Program-made: the position numbers and the translations under genes
Part shown: positions 45,080 through 53,509 of the stretch, piece after piece
Position numbering within the stretch: position 1 is the first letter of the stretch
Layout: each line of letters begins with the position of its first letter
Source: Marinomonas spartinae
GTDB taxonomy: Bacteria; Pseudomonadota; Gammaproteobacteria; Pseudomonadales; Marinomonadaceae
Assembly (NCBI RefSeq): GCF_900089775.1
Contig: NZ_FLOB01000001.1
Location: 434,001 to 498,000 of the forward strand
DNA length: 64,000 nt
Direction of reading: 5' to 3'
Notes under the pieces: generated by a model
The model's input: only the letters and a program-made list of their open reading frames with translations
The model's database searches: none
Told to the model about the DNA's origin: nothing

Positions 45080-45493
45080 TTAACGAACGAGCAGAATAGA
45101 TTTGTCCGTATGGGACGCCAAATAGCTGCCGTGGGGATGGAAAAAATGATCCTTAAAACTAGGAACATGGGACGCCATGACCACTAAATCAATAGGGTTG
45201 TCATGTAGCCAATGATTTAACACGTGATCCATATCGGCCGAAGGGTCGGTGCAAGGAACCACCACGCCGACAAACTCAACGCCAAATTCCTGTTTTTTCG
45301 TTTCGGCAAAAGCATCTAGCCTACTTTGGAACTCTTCAGGGTCATGGGAAACTTCATTTGCTGCAGACGTTGAAACAGCGAGTAGAAATACCTTGGATGA
45401 GTACTGCTTGGCAAGATCCCCAGTGACTTTCAGCGCTTTTTCTAATTTGTCTGCGTGGGCTAAGTCCACAGGAACAGCGATATTTTCATACAT
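45080..45493 (-). CDS. Universal stress protein, UspA family
   Basis: 137 residues: N-terminal strand MYENIAVPVDLAHADKLEKAL with the conserved Asp, then the middle strand DLVVMASHVPS and the end SILLVR. The ATP-binding G2XG9GS motif is replaced by HVPSFKDHFFHPHGSYLAS, partly degenerate, so nucleotide binding is uncertain. It is cytoplasmic and probably stress-induced. AAGGAGG precedes the ATG, a near-perfect ribosome-binding site. It is a single gene. Confidence 0.9.
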   Translation of the reverse strand: MYENIAVPVDLAHADKLEKALKVTGDLAKQYSSKVFLLAVSTSAANEVSHDPEEFQSRLDAFAETKKQEFGVEFVGVVVPCTDPSADMDHVLNHWLHDNPIDLVVMASHVPSFKDHFFHPHGSYLASHTDKSILLVR

Positions 45494-45596
45494 AACAAGC
45501 CTCCTTTATTAGTTTTGGCTCTCCTTAAGTATAGAACAATCAGGGTCAAGACTATGGAGGTAAGGTGGAAAGTAATAGGAGACTGGTCAGCAAAGA

Positions 45597-45626
45597 GCCG
45601 TTATAGAGACATTTCTATATAACGGC
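45597..45626. terminator. Hairpin downstream of mtgA
   Basis: GCCGTTATA and TATAACGGC pair perfectly with further inner pairing. It lies 20 bases past the end of the leftward mtgA gene. There is no T-run, so termination is plausible but unproven. Confidence 0.5.
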
Positions 45627-45645
45627 TGCGTGAGGGAGTAAGAGT

Positions 45646-46326
45646 CTAGCGCCCTAAAATAGGCTTAAGATAGCCTGCTCCAAGCTGTTGCATTTGCTGT
45701 TCCACCCAATTGACCCTTTTAAGAAGGTAGGGGGTTAAATGGTTAGGGTCGCGTTCACGAGGGTTGGGCAACAGTACCGCCAACCGTGCGGCTTCATCTT
45801 TGGTTAGCTTACTCGCAGACTTGCCAAAATAGTGCTGGCTAGCCGCTTCAATACCATAAATACCTTTACCAAATTCCGCTATGTTTAAGTACACCTCTAA
45901 GATTCGCTTTCTGCCCCAGATGGCTTCAAGACTGACTGCCAAAACGGCTCCAAGGCCTTTACGGATAAAGCTGCGTGCTGGCCATAAGAAAAGATTTTTT
46001 GCTGTTTGCTGGGTGATGGTGCTTGCGCCACGCAGGCCATCACCGTCGTCGTATTGGCTTATGGCGTTACCGATGGCCGTAAAATCAATACCAAAATGAT
46101 ATGGAAACCGCTGATCTTCTGAGGCAACGAAAGCGAGCGGCACGTACGGTGGCAGCTTATCGATACTGATCCACTGTTGAGTGACTGGATAAGGGCTTTG
46201 TAGCATAAAAGACGTGGTTGGTGGCGGTACAAACCGAAAAACCAACAAGATGAGAAATAGAACTAGAAAAAAACGCCATACAACAAACCATATCTTACCT
46301 AAAACACTACGTTTACGCTTTGCCAT
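45646..46326 (-). CDS. mtgA: Monofunctional peptidoglycan glycosyltransferase
   Basis: 226 residues: one N-terminal TM helix (about 10-30) and a GT51 domain with the catalytic Glu in VASEDQRFPYHFGID, GASTITQQTAKNLFLWPARSF and the KRILEVYLNIAEFGKGIYGIEAASQHYFGKSA block. It polymerises lipid II into glycan strands at the outer face of the inner membrane and has no transpeptidase domain. Length and motif order match MtgA closely. It is a single gene with its own promoter region. Confidence 0.95.
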   Translation of the reverse strand: MAKRKRSVLGKIWFVVWRFFLVLFLILLVFRFVPPPTTSFMLQSPYPVTQQWISIDKLPPYVPLAFVASEDQRFPYHFGIDFTAIGNAISQYDDGDGLRGASTITQQTAKNLFLWPARSFIRKGLGAVLAVSLEAIWGRKRILEVYLNIAEFGKGIYGIEAASQHYFGKSASKLTKDEAARLAVLLPNPRERDPNHLTPYLLKRVNWVEQQMQQLGAGYLKPILGR

Positions 46327-46585
46327 TCATTGTCTCTTATTAGCTTTGATGAGGCCCATGTTAAGCAAGAGTATAAACAAAAAAGGAGTCTGTCTCCTTT
46401 ATTTTTGATAAGTGGGCTCTCTATGAAAGGCCCAAGCGGCCAACTAAACGCTTAGAAGTTTATTATTCCTTTACATTTTCTCATCTTTTATTCTGAGATT
46501 AGATTCCTGTAGTATGCGCTCACTAACGATACACCGTCTGAAAAACAATCCCCCGCCTTACACCAGCGTAATAAGGAACCGTCAA

Positions 46586-47248
46586 ATGGCTGACTTTAAA
46601 ACTCATGTGACTGTGGCTGCAGCTCTCAGCGCACCACTCGCCGCAAGCGCCTTTCTTATGGGGTTTGCGACTATGAGTGATACCATTCTTTATGCCTTAG
46701 CCGGAACGCTTGGTGGGATGCTGCCTGACATCGACTCTGATGACTCCATCGCCATTCGGATTGTTTTTCGCTTGCTTGGTGCCTTGGTCGCAGGTCTCAC
46801 GGTCGTTCTATGTGTGAACCAACTGCCCCATTGGCAAGTGCTAGCCTTGGCGCTAGGTGGCTACCTCCTAGTACGCTTCCCGATACAATGGGGGTTTGAA
46901 CAGCTCACCATTCACCGAGGAACACTGCATAGTCTGCTTGCTAACCTAATGTTTACTGTTATCTCGGTCGCAATCTCGTTCCATGTCTTCGATCTGAACG
47001 CGAAAACCGCATGGGGAGTAGGAGCATTTATCTTCTTAGGGGCGACCATACACCTCATACTTGACGAATTATACAGCATTGAACTGTCTGGAATGCGCGT
47101 TAAGCGCTCCTTTGGTAGCGCTCTAAAACTGACAGACTGGGGCGAACCTTGGACATCGCTTTTGCTCGTTCTATGCTGTGCTTTGGGTTACTGGCTAAGT
47201 CCCAATCCAGATGTATGGCATACAACATTTGCTTGGCTGCCCAATTGA
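46586..47248 (+). CDS. YdjM-type inner-membrane protein (DUF457 / metal-dependent hydrolase family)
   Basis: 220 residues. The N-terminal MADFKTHVTVAAALSAPLAA and LGGMLPDIDSDDS (acidic metal-binding cluster), then HRGTLHSLLANLM and HLILDELYSIELSG, are the conserved acidic/His motifs of DUF457/YdjM proteins. There are several membrane helices. The annotation 'metal-dependent hydrolase' rests on fold similarity only. The start has AAGGA 7 bases upstream; an earlier ATG would add 24 residues without family similarity. In E. coli the relative is SOS-regulated; I see no clear LexA box here. Confidence 0.86.
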   Translation: MADFKTHVTVAAALSAPLAASAFLMGFATMSDTILYALAGTLGGMLPDIDSDDSIAIRIVFRLLGALVAGLTVVLCVNQLPHWQVLALALGGYLLVRFPIQWGFEQLTIHRGTLHSLLANLMFTVISVAISFHVFDLNAKTAWGVGAFIFLGATIHLILDELYSIELSGMRVKRSFGSALKLTDWGEPWTSLLLVLCCALGYWLSPNPDVWHTTFAWLPN

Positions 47249-47423
47249 TTAATAATGCCAAGAAGCCGATCTGTTAACGCTCTTCTCTTCTTGATGGTGG
47301 ATACGGTGTCTATCTCAAAATGTAAATTGGTTAGCATATAAATAATTATTCATGGCATCTATTTTGTGTTTTTATCAAATTCTATAAAAGGATCATAAAC
47401 AACAATAAAAATAGGAATGCATA

Positions 47424-48518
47424 ATGAATGTTAGACAAAAAGTATGGTTTACGGGATTGATGATTGCTGAAATATGCATTGCCATCGCTTTGACAATATC
47501 GCTCAATTGGACTGATAGTATGCCAATGCTTGCCAACCTAATACTGGTTTGGCTTCTCACTGCCTTAGCTATGTTTTTCACTTTTAATTATCTAAAAAAA
47601 GGGCACCAACAACATCAGTTTTTTCAGTTACTTGCTGACAAACTGACACAACATCTACCCGATAGCCCTCATTTCACCTTGCCAACGAAGACTGATGACT
47701 TTCCACTTTGGGTTGATCGAGTTGTTCACAAGCTAATATCTTCGAAACAGGAAGATCGAGATATAGCAACAGTGGATACTACACTACAGAGTAACATTGA
47801 TGCGCTGCTTCAGATTGTTAATAAGCAAGAACAAGATTTATCCGATATTCTCAAACACCGCCAGCATAGTGCGCCGCTTATACAAGGAGTGGCTGCTAAC
47901 ACCGACATTATCACGCAAAAGGTAGGCATCTTGGTGGATGACTCCAATCAAGGGCAGCACAATTTGCAATTAGCGGAAAGTGTCCTACAAGAATTGACTC
48001 ACCAAGTGTCCTCTACCGCTGATGTGATCAAGCAGCTTTCTAATAATTCGGAACAAATTTCCTCTGTACTGGATGTGATTCGCAGTATTGCCGACCAAAC
48101 CAACTTGTTGGCCCTTAATGCTGCCATTGAAGCCGCTCGCGCGGGTGAACAAGGTCGAGGCTTTGCTGTGGTTGCCGATGAAGTGCGTAACCTTGCCAGT
48201 AAAACCCAACAATCCACCCAAGATATTCAAGTCATGATAGAAGGCCTGCAAAAGGGGGTCTCAGAAGCGGTGCACAACATTGACGACAGCGTTCGCTCTG
48301 TGCAAAACACCGTTGAGCTAACGAATAAGACGGGTGAGTCGCTGGCCGAAACTTGTACCGAAGTGAATGAAATTAACCGACTGGTGAACGAAAATTCCGC
48401 TAAGCAAATCGATATTGGCAAATTGGCGGTGGAAGTGAACGAACGATTACAGTACCTCAATGAACGAACCCTAGAAGCAAAATCCCTTTCAACACAGCTT
48501 CAGGAAACCATTGCTTAG
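47424..48518 (+). CDS. Short methyl-accepting chemotaxis protein without a periplasmic sensor
   Basis: 364 residues: two adjacent TM helices near 10-30 and 35-55 with only a few residues between them, a helical linker of about 120 residues without obvious HAMP, and the signalling hairpin [37 protein letters not shown]. Lacking an external sensor, it may respond to membrane energy state, to partners or to cytoplasmic signals through the linker. The signalling domain is shorter than that of the other two chemoreceptors in this window. AGGAA precedes the ATG. Confidence 0.9.
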   Translation: MNVRQKVWFTGLMIAEICIAIALTISLNWTDSMPMLANLILVWLLTALAMFFTFNYLKKGHQQHQFFQLLADKLTQHLPDSPHFTLPTKTDDFPLWVDRVVHKLISSKQEDRDIATVDTTLQSNIDALLQIVNKQEQDLSDILKHRQHSAPLIQGVAANTDIITQKVGILVDDSNQGQHNLQLAESVLQELTHQVSSTADVIKQLSNNSEQISSVLDVIRSIADQTNLLALNAAIEAARAGEQGRGFAVVADEVRNLASKTQQSTQDIQVMIEGLQKGVSEAVHNIDDSVRSVQNTVELTNKTGESLAETCTEVNEINRLVNENSAKQIDIGKLAVEVNERLQYLNERTLEAKSLSTQLQETIA

Positions 48519-48651
48519 TAAAGGCAGAGGCTTAATAAACAAAGAGGCGAACGAATCCGTCTCTTGTTGTATGCCTGTTATCCTGCTATTAAGAAGGCGT
48601 CTAATCATTTAGACTGGCGATCTTTCCGGGAAGCAAAAGGATGTAAAGGAC

Positions 48652-48879
48652 ATGAAGTTCATTTTTGTGATTGCTGTGTTAACTTTGATCGTTGGTTGCA
48701 ACGACCCCGATGCCACTGCCGACAGTGGTTTGGAGTTTGAGCAGCACACTATTGAGGTAGATGGAGAAAGCGTTGTTATTAATACAACTAAAGGATCAGA
48801 ACTAACGGATGAAGATTTAAAAGAAATGTTCTCAAGTGAAGACCTGAAGGCATTTCTAAAGGATGAGCCAGTAGAGTAA
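48652..48879 (+). CDS. Small acidic lipoprotein
   Basis: 75 residues. The signal sequence MKFIFVIAVLTLIVGC ends in a lipobox (LIVGC), so Cys16 would be lipidated. The mature part is acidic (many Asp/Glu) and without a recognised domain; Asn then Asp follow the Cys, so membrane destination is ambiguous. AAAGGAC directly precedes the ATG. No operon partner: the previous gene ends 133 bases upstream and the next is convergent. Confidence 0.72.
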   Translation: MKFIFVIAVLTLIVGCNDPDATADSGLEFEQHTIEVDGESVVINTTKGSELTDEDLKEMFSSEDLKAFLKDEPVE

Positions 48880-48930
48880 AGCGCGAAATCTACTCCTTTT
48901 ATGATGGAAAATAAGTAGCCATGGCTTGCC

Positions 48931-49845
48931 TTACACTTTATCCGTTGCGCACGTTTTTAAAAAATAGTGACGATACAGCTGATAGAAGCGTGAGACGTGC
49001 AGTGGTTTTTCCCCCTTATATTGATGTAAAAAATAAAAGTGCCAATCCTTGCCGCGACATTCTGGAAGTACTCTTTGTAAGCCACCGTCTTGCAAATGCT
49101 TTTGCACTAAAAACTCGGGTAGCAAGGCGATTCCCATGTCGAGTAATGTCGCTTCAAGCCCTGTGGCTAGGCTATTTATTTTGACACAGTGGTCGAGAGA
49201 GATCATTTGTTTATTATCAAGGTGGTTATCAAACACCTCGATTTTGGGTCTATGCCATGCCGTCGCTATGAATTTGTGTTGTGCGAGTTCTTCTAAGTTT
49301 TTGGGGAAGCCGTACTGGGCCGTGTAGCGCGGTGAGGCACAGAATATCTCTGATACGGTACTGACCGATAAAGCGCGATAGTCACAGTCTTTAATATCCC
49401 CACCAAAAATGGCGGCGTCAAGTTGATGTTCTATCAGATCTTGCCATTTGGCGGTCACCACAATCTCAGGGGTGATCAGCGGAAACTCGATACACAATTG
49501 CCGGATGGCGGGCATCACAATTTCTTTTTCGGAAAAAGGCGGAACGGACACTTTAAAGAGCCCGCTAGGTTGGTCCTTAATTTGGTTTAACTCCGTGAAA
49601 GCCATATTAAGCTGTTCATCTAATAACTCACTACGAGCGAGCAAGGTTTCCCCTGCTGCGGTTAGTAAGACGCCTCGTGTGCTGCGTATTAGAAGTTGCT
49701 GACCAATGGCCTCCTCTAAACGTTTGATTTGTTGACTAATGGCCGACTTGCTAATGCCTAGCTTTTTGGCGGCAGCAGTATAGGAACGCTTGGAGGCGAC
49801 TTCTGCAAAGGTGAGAAGCAAGGGTGCGAGCTTTATATTGTTCAT
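48931..49845 (-). CDS. LysR-family regulator
   Basis: 304 residues: winged helix (LLTFAEVASKRSYTAAAKKLGISKSAISQQIKRLEEAIGQQLLIRSTRGV) and a CrgA-like effector domain. It is divergent from the DUF1330 gene with a 97-base gap that contains a T-N11-A type palindrome, so it most likely controls that gene and itself. The ligand is unknown. Confidence 0.92.
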   Translation of the reverse strand: MNNIKLAPLLLTFAEVASKRSYTAAAKKLGISKSAISQQIKRLEEAIGQQLLIRSTRGVLLTAAGETLLARSELLDEQLNMAFTELNQIKDQPSGLFKVSVPPFSEKEIVMPAIRQLCIEFPLITPEIVVTAKWQDLIEHQLDAAIFGGDIKDCDYRALSVSTVSEIFCASPRYTAQYGFPKNLEELAQHKFIATAWHRPKIEVFDNHLDNKQMISLDHCVKINSLATGLEATLLDMGIALLPEFLVQKHLQDGGLQRVLPECRGKDWHFYFLHQYKGEKPLHVSRFYQLYRHYFLKTCATDKV

Positions 49846-49876
49846 TTATATAAACACTTTGTTAATTTTGTTGGTA

Positions 49877-49891
49877 TTGTTAAATAAACAA
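49877..49891. promoter_or_regulatory. Candidate LysR box
   Basis: TTGTT-AAATA-AACAA is a perfect inverted repeat in the gap between the divergent LysR and DUF1330 genes, 51 bases before the DUF1330 ATG. Confidence 0.5.
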
Positions 49892-49942
49892 CACAATCTT
49901 AAGCTAAGTCAACCTATTCACTTGTCTTAAGGAGACAGAAAC

Positions 49943-50218
49943 ATGACTAGCTTTGTGATCGTAGATTCAACGGTAATTGATCAAGATAAATTGGCAGAGT
50001 ACAGCGCTCAAGCAAAGGCTACTATAGAGCCCTATGGCGGCCGATTTATTGCCAAGGGGGAAGCAGAAATACTGCATGGGGCAACCGAACATAGAGCAAA
50101 AGCCATTCTTGAATTCCCTGATAAAGAAAGTGCTAGAAACTGGTACAACAGCGACGCCTATCAAGCATTAGCGCCGCTTCGAGAAGAAGGCATTCGCAGC
50201 ACCTTCCATCTTGTATAG
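49943..50218 (+). CDS. DUF1330 protein
   Basis: 91 residues with the complete DUF1330 pattern: FVIVDSTVIDQDKLAEYSAQAK, GGRFIAKGEAEILHG, AILEFPDKESARNWYNSDAYQAL. It is a dimeric ferredoxin-like barrel fold of the ABM type with no proven reaction, cytoplasmic. AAGGAG precedes the ATG by 8 bases. It is divergent from, and presumably activated by, the LysR protein. Confidence 0.93.
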   Translation: MTSFVIVDSTVIDQDKLAEYSAQAKATIEPYGGRFIAKGEAEILHGATEHRAKAILEFPDKESARNWYNSDAYQALAPLREEGIRSTFHLV

Positions 50219-50310
50219 TCGATAGTAATAGCCACAAGAGAGGCAACTCTTTTAAATATGGGGTAATGGTCACTTGGGTCCAATTATCCCATAATTTATC
50301 CTTGATGAAA

Positions 50311-50907
50311 TTAGGCCATTTGCTGAGACAGCGCGCTGCGACGCAGCTGCAGGATGATCAATAAAATCAAAAAGCCCACCGCTAAGCAGAATGGAAACAG
50401 CACCGTGGTAATGGAGTAGGCTTGCAGCGCCACGACAGAGCACACATTACGTAAAATCATGATAATGAAAAAAATTCGGCTTTCTTCAAAGGGGCGATAG
50501 TAGGCCTTTCGAAAGGTAGGTCCAAAACCGATCATATCGATAGTGGTGAGAATGACCACCGTCCACAATGGATCATTGGTAATGTACCACAGTGGCAGTG
50601 AGGCCAAGGCCACGATCAAAAAGCCCCAATCCAATTTGCTGATAGTGGCATCACCGCGTTTGGTATAGGCCAATATGGCAATCAGAATCGTCACAACCCC
50701 TGATAACCCAATAGGCCATGCTCCCATACCGCCCTCGGCTTCCAGTTGGGCAAAGAAAACAGTGGTAGTGGTAATACCCCAAATCACCCACGAAAATACA
50801 TGGGGCTTCACTTGACCGCGTAAAATTAACACAATATAAGGCACAAATCCCATGATCGCTAATACAATGGCGATGCCACTAAAAATAAGTTTGATATTGA
50901 ATTCCAT
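50311..50907 (-). CDS. Conserved integral membrane protein of unknown function
   Basis: 198 residues with seven hydrophobic segments. The first segment pattern (GFVPYIVLILRGQVKPHVFSWVIWGITT) and the fourth (SKLDWGFLIVAL) recall PQ-loop/SWEET-like proteins, in which a Pro lies in helix 1 and Trp/Trp motifs follow, but I cannot assign a family. AAGGAAGG precedes the ATG, so expression is likely. It stands alone, divergent from the EamA transporter. Confidence 0.75.
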   Translation of the reverse strand: MEFNIKLIFSGIAIVLAIMGFVPYIVLILRGQVKPHVFSWVIWGITTTTVFFAQLEAEGGMGAWPIGLSGVVTILIAILAYTKRGDATISKLDWGFLIVALASLPLWYITNDPLWTVVILTTIDMIGFGPTFRKAYYRPFEESRIFFIIMILRNVCSVVALQAYSITTVLFPFCLAVGFLILLIILQLRRSALSQQMA

Positions 50908-51178
50908 GTGCCTTCCTTACGCTAATGGCCATAGTAAAACTCGATTCTACCGACTTTGTCCTAAAACAGGCGGGCAAAATACGTCAAATTTGCACCAAAA
51001 TAGGTCGTTTAAAGTGAATCGGCCAGATATCAATACTACTCGATAAAATGCTTCCAACAACCCAATCTGCTGTAGTGTTGGAAATGAAGCTGGCAGTCTA
51101 GATTCTCAACGCTATTGAGATGCTCTACAATCCGAACATCCTCCATTATGAAACCAGCGATAGAAGGCGAATAACCAC

Positions 51179-52066
51179 ATGAGCCCATTAAACATGGAAG
51201 CGGAGCGTACCCTAGTGGGAAAAGGTGTGTTGTTATGCCTAGCCGCGATGTTGGTATTCGCCTCACAAGATGCCGTGACGAAAATCCTCGTTCAGGATAT
51301 GTCGGTGGCGCAAGTGGTACTCGTGCGCTATTGGGTGTTTGCATTGTTTGCGATCATTTGGGTGTCACGTCACAGTACGGTTCGTCATGCATTACGTTCG
51401 GTGCGCCCTAAGTTGCAGGTGTTACGTTCCTTATTGTCCATTGCTGAGATTGCGATTTTCAATTTGGCATTGCGTTATCTTGGCTTAGCAGAAGCGCATT
51501 CCCTGATGGCGGTGTTCCCATTAATGGCAATTGCCTTGGCGGCACCCATCTTAGGGGAACGGGTAAGTCTGAAATGTTGGTTGGCGGTGTGTGTCGGTTT
51601 TATCGGAACACTGATTATCCTGCGACCCGGGCTGGAAGTTTTTAAATCTGAGTCGCTGATACCGTTAACTGCGGCCTTGTGTTTTGCTGGTTATCATGTG
51701 GTGACCCGTCAGGTGAGTTCCGCAGGGGATGGTTTTAATACCAACATACTCTATATGGCCTTGGTCGGTTGTGTTTGTGCAACGGTTTTTGGTGTGACGG
51801 TATGGCGTGAGCCGAGCATGCAGGAATGGATTTTATTGGCCGTGATTTCTATTATGAGTGTTGCTGCACAGCTTTTATTAGTGAAAGCCCTAGAGTATGC
51901 CCCCGCCTCAATACTACAACCTTTCAATTACAGCTTACTGGTATTTGCCACCATTATTGGCTTCTTAGTATTTAGAGAACTGCCAGACAGATGGACCATT
52001 GTGGGAGCCGGGATTGTTATTGCCAGTGGCTTATATGTTATTTATCTACAACGTGCTCGCGAATGA
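51179..52066 (+). CDS. EamA/DMT-family transporter
   Basis: 295 residues with ten predicted helices in two EamA repeats (first from about residue 14, ASQDAVTKILVQDMS; second from about 150). Members export or import amino acids, nucleosides or small metabolites. It is related to RhaT/YdcZ-type permeases that lack a defined substrate. A second, broken copy of part of this gene (residues about 192-247) lies at 53139-53307, beyond an orphan immunity gene. Confidence 0.9.
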   Translation: MSPLNMEAERTLVGKGVLLCLAAMLVFASQDAVTKILVQDMSVAQVVLVRYWVFALFAIIWVSRHSTVRHALRSVRPKLQVLRSLLSIAEIAIFNLALRYLGLAEAHSLMAVFPLMAIALAAPILGERVSLKCWLAVCVGFIGTLIILRPGLEVFKSESLIPLTAALCFAGYHVVTRQVSSAGDGFNTNILYMALVGCVCATVFGVTVWREPSMQEWILLAVISIMSVAAQLLLVKALEYAPASILQPFNYSLLVFATIIGFLVFRELPDRWTIVGAGIVIASGLYVIYLQRARE

Positions 52067-52159
52067 TTTTTTGGGAGGCCAGACTCTGTGACCCAGAACT
52101 CTCTTGGACAAAAGGTCATATGATCTTGGTGTGATGAAGCCATTTAAGAAATCTTTCTG

Positions 52160-52350
52160 ATGACGATCAAACGTATTAGGCTTGAAAGAAATCTAAAGGT
52201 TCAACAGACAAAGGCTTGGCCACTACAAAAATGAAAGAGTCTGACATTAGTCGCGGTATATTGTCTGACTCGGATTCTCGTTATCTAATGGATGATGAGC
52301 TGCAAGAATTTAAGCCAGTTCCAGAAGGAGGAGAAAATGAAAAGGATTAA
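52160..52350 (+). pseudogene. BrnA-like (DUF4415) antitoxin gene with a frameshift
   Basis: Two frames join into one BrnA-like sequence: MTIKRIRLERN...KAWPLQK stops at 52232-52234, and the +1 frame continues as MKESDISRGILSDSDSRYLM then DDELQEFKPV. Combined they follow the DUF4415 pattern (MTIKRI..., W-x4-LTDEDI-x4-ADPDA, DEE, xxPV). One extra A in the run at 52226-52231 would restore the frame. No BrnT toxin gene precedes it. The 39-codon second part could still be translated from its own ATG. Confidence 0.5.
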
Positions 52351-52502
52351 ACTTGAAGTTGAGTTCACGAAGTGATTCAAATTCATGCTAATCATATTCT
52401 TATGTGTATTGGTCTCGACTTGATCCGCCCCCGAACTTGATTAAAGATAGGAACTCATCCCAGTCAAATTTTGGAAGGTAAAGATACCCAGTGGAGCGGG
52501 AA

Positions 52503-53081
52503 ATGAAGGTTTACAAAATCACCTCAGGAGAGCTAAAACAAGGCTTTTTAGACTTTGATAGTCATCAACTAGCACAACAACTAGGGGGAGATGAGGTAGA
52601 AGATTTTTTATTCGATCAACCTTTAACCAATGCGTCGATCTTACCTATATGGAAAGAGGGGGTTGTTTGTTCCCCCTTGCCTTATTTTGAACAGCAAGGC
52701 GTTCCTTTTCCTGATGTGAGTCGTTGGGGTGGACATATGCTGATCATTAGTGAAAAGGCTAATTCGGTATTGGGAGGTGCCTTTGTTGAGACCGGTGAGC
52801 TTTTACCTATTACTGTCAATGATATACCTATGTTTCTTTATAACTGCCTAACCTACGCTAAGGAAGATAAAGAACTTACCACCAATGAATATTCAGATGG
52901 CATTCGTGTTGGCTTAAAAACACTGGCTTTTGAACCTGACGATATTGCCAAAAAGCCTATTTTTAAGTCCAAGCGTGCAGGAACAACACGTTTGTTTGTT
53001 AATCAAAATTTCGTATCTATTTTTGAAGAAAATAATTTAACAGGCATTGGTTTTGATAGTGACTTACTAGCCCCTCTCTAG
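52503..53081 (+). CDS. Imm11-family orphan immunity protein
   Basis: 192 residues. Conserved features of the Imm11 (DUF1629) family are visible: FPDVSRWGGHMLIISEKAN near the middle, an LLPITVND core, and the C-terminal IFKSKRAGTTRLFVNQNFV followed by ENNLTGIGFDSDLL. Imm11 proteins neutralise polymorphic toxins delivered by contact-dependent or type VI systems. No toxin gene adjoins, so it would protect against incoming toxins. GGAGCGGG precedes the ATG. It is flanked by a decayed antitoxin and transposon debris. Confidence 0.78.
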   Translation: MKVYKITSGELKQGFLDFDSHQLAQQLGGDEVEDFLFDQPLTNASILPIWKEGVVCSPLPYFEQQGVPFPDVSRWGGHMLIISEKANSVLGGAFVETGELLPITVNDIPMFLYNCLTYAKEDKELTTNEYSDGIRVGLKTLAFEPDDIAKKPIFKSKRAGTTRLFVNQNFVSIFEENNLTGIGFDSDLLAPL

Positions 53082-53138
53082 GAGATGCTCTAGAAATGGG
53101 GGCTGTTGAAAATACCCCCCCCAATTGTTGGTGTGGTT

Positions 53139-53307
53139 CTCTATATGGCATTGGTCGGTTGCGCGTGTGCAACGGTTTTTGGTGTGGCTGTATGGCGTGA
53201 ACCGAGTACAAAGGAATGGGTTTTATTGGCAGTGATCTCGATTATGAGTGTCGCCGCGCAGCTATTGCTAGTGAAAGCGCTAGAGTATGCGCCAGCCTCG
53301 GTATTGT
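53139..53307 (+). pseudogene. Internal fragment of a second EamA transporter gene
   Basis: The frame encodes 56 residues (LYMALVGCACATVFGVAVWR to LEYAPASVL) that match the intact transporter at 50 of 56 positions. Base differences are mostly synonymous, so the fragment comes from a diverged functional gene, not a fresh duplication. It breaks off directly at the IS relic, which evidently deleted the rest. Confidence 0.85.
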
Positions 53308-53509
53308 TGTTGCTTCGAAAGGCTATTCCTACCGCTTTCAAAGCAACAGTACGCGAAGTCGCCGAGTTCTGTCTTACTTTTATTTAGGAAAGCGAGCGAT
53401 CCATACGGACTTAAATATCCCCAAAGCAAACTGGAATACGACAGTTTGCAGACCAACTTGGGGTCTTGGAATGCTAATTAAATTTGTGGGGATACCTCAG
53501 GATCTGACC
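53308..53509 (+). mobile_element. 3'-end relic of an IS10-like IS4-family element
   Basis: The frame GYSYRFQSNSTRSRRVLSYF, then YLGKRAI, aligns with the transposase C terminus of the adjacent element (GYAKRFQVNTISRRRVLCHF), and AATTTGTGGGGATACCTCAG at 53481-53500 is the same right-end inverted repeat. Sequence has diverged, so this is an older insertion. The complete element sits immediately to its right. Confidence 0.82.
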
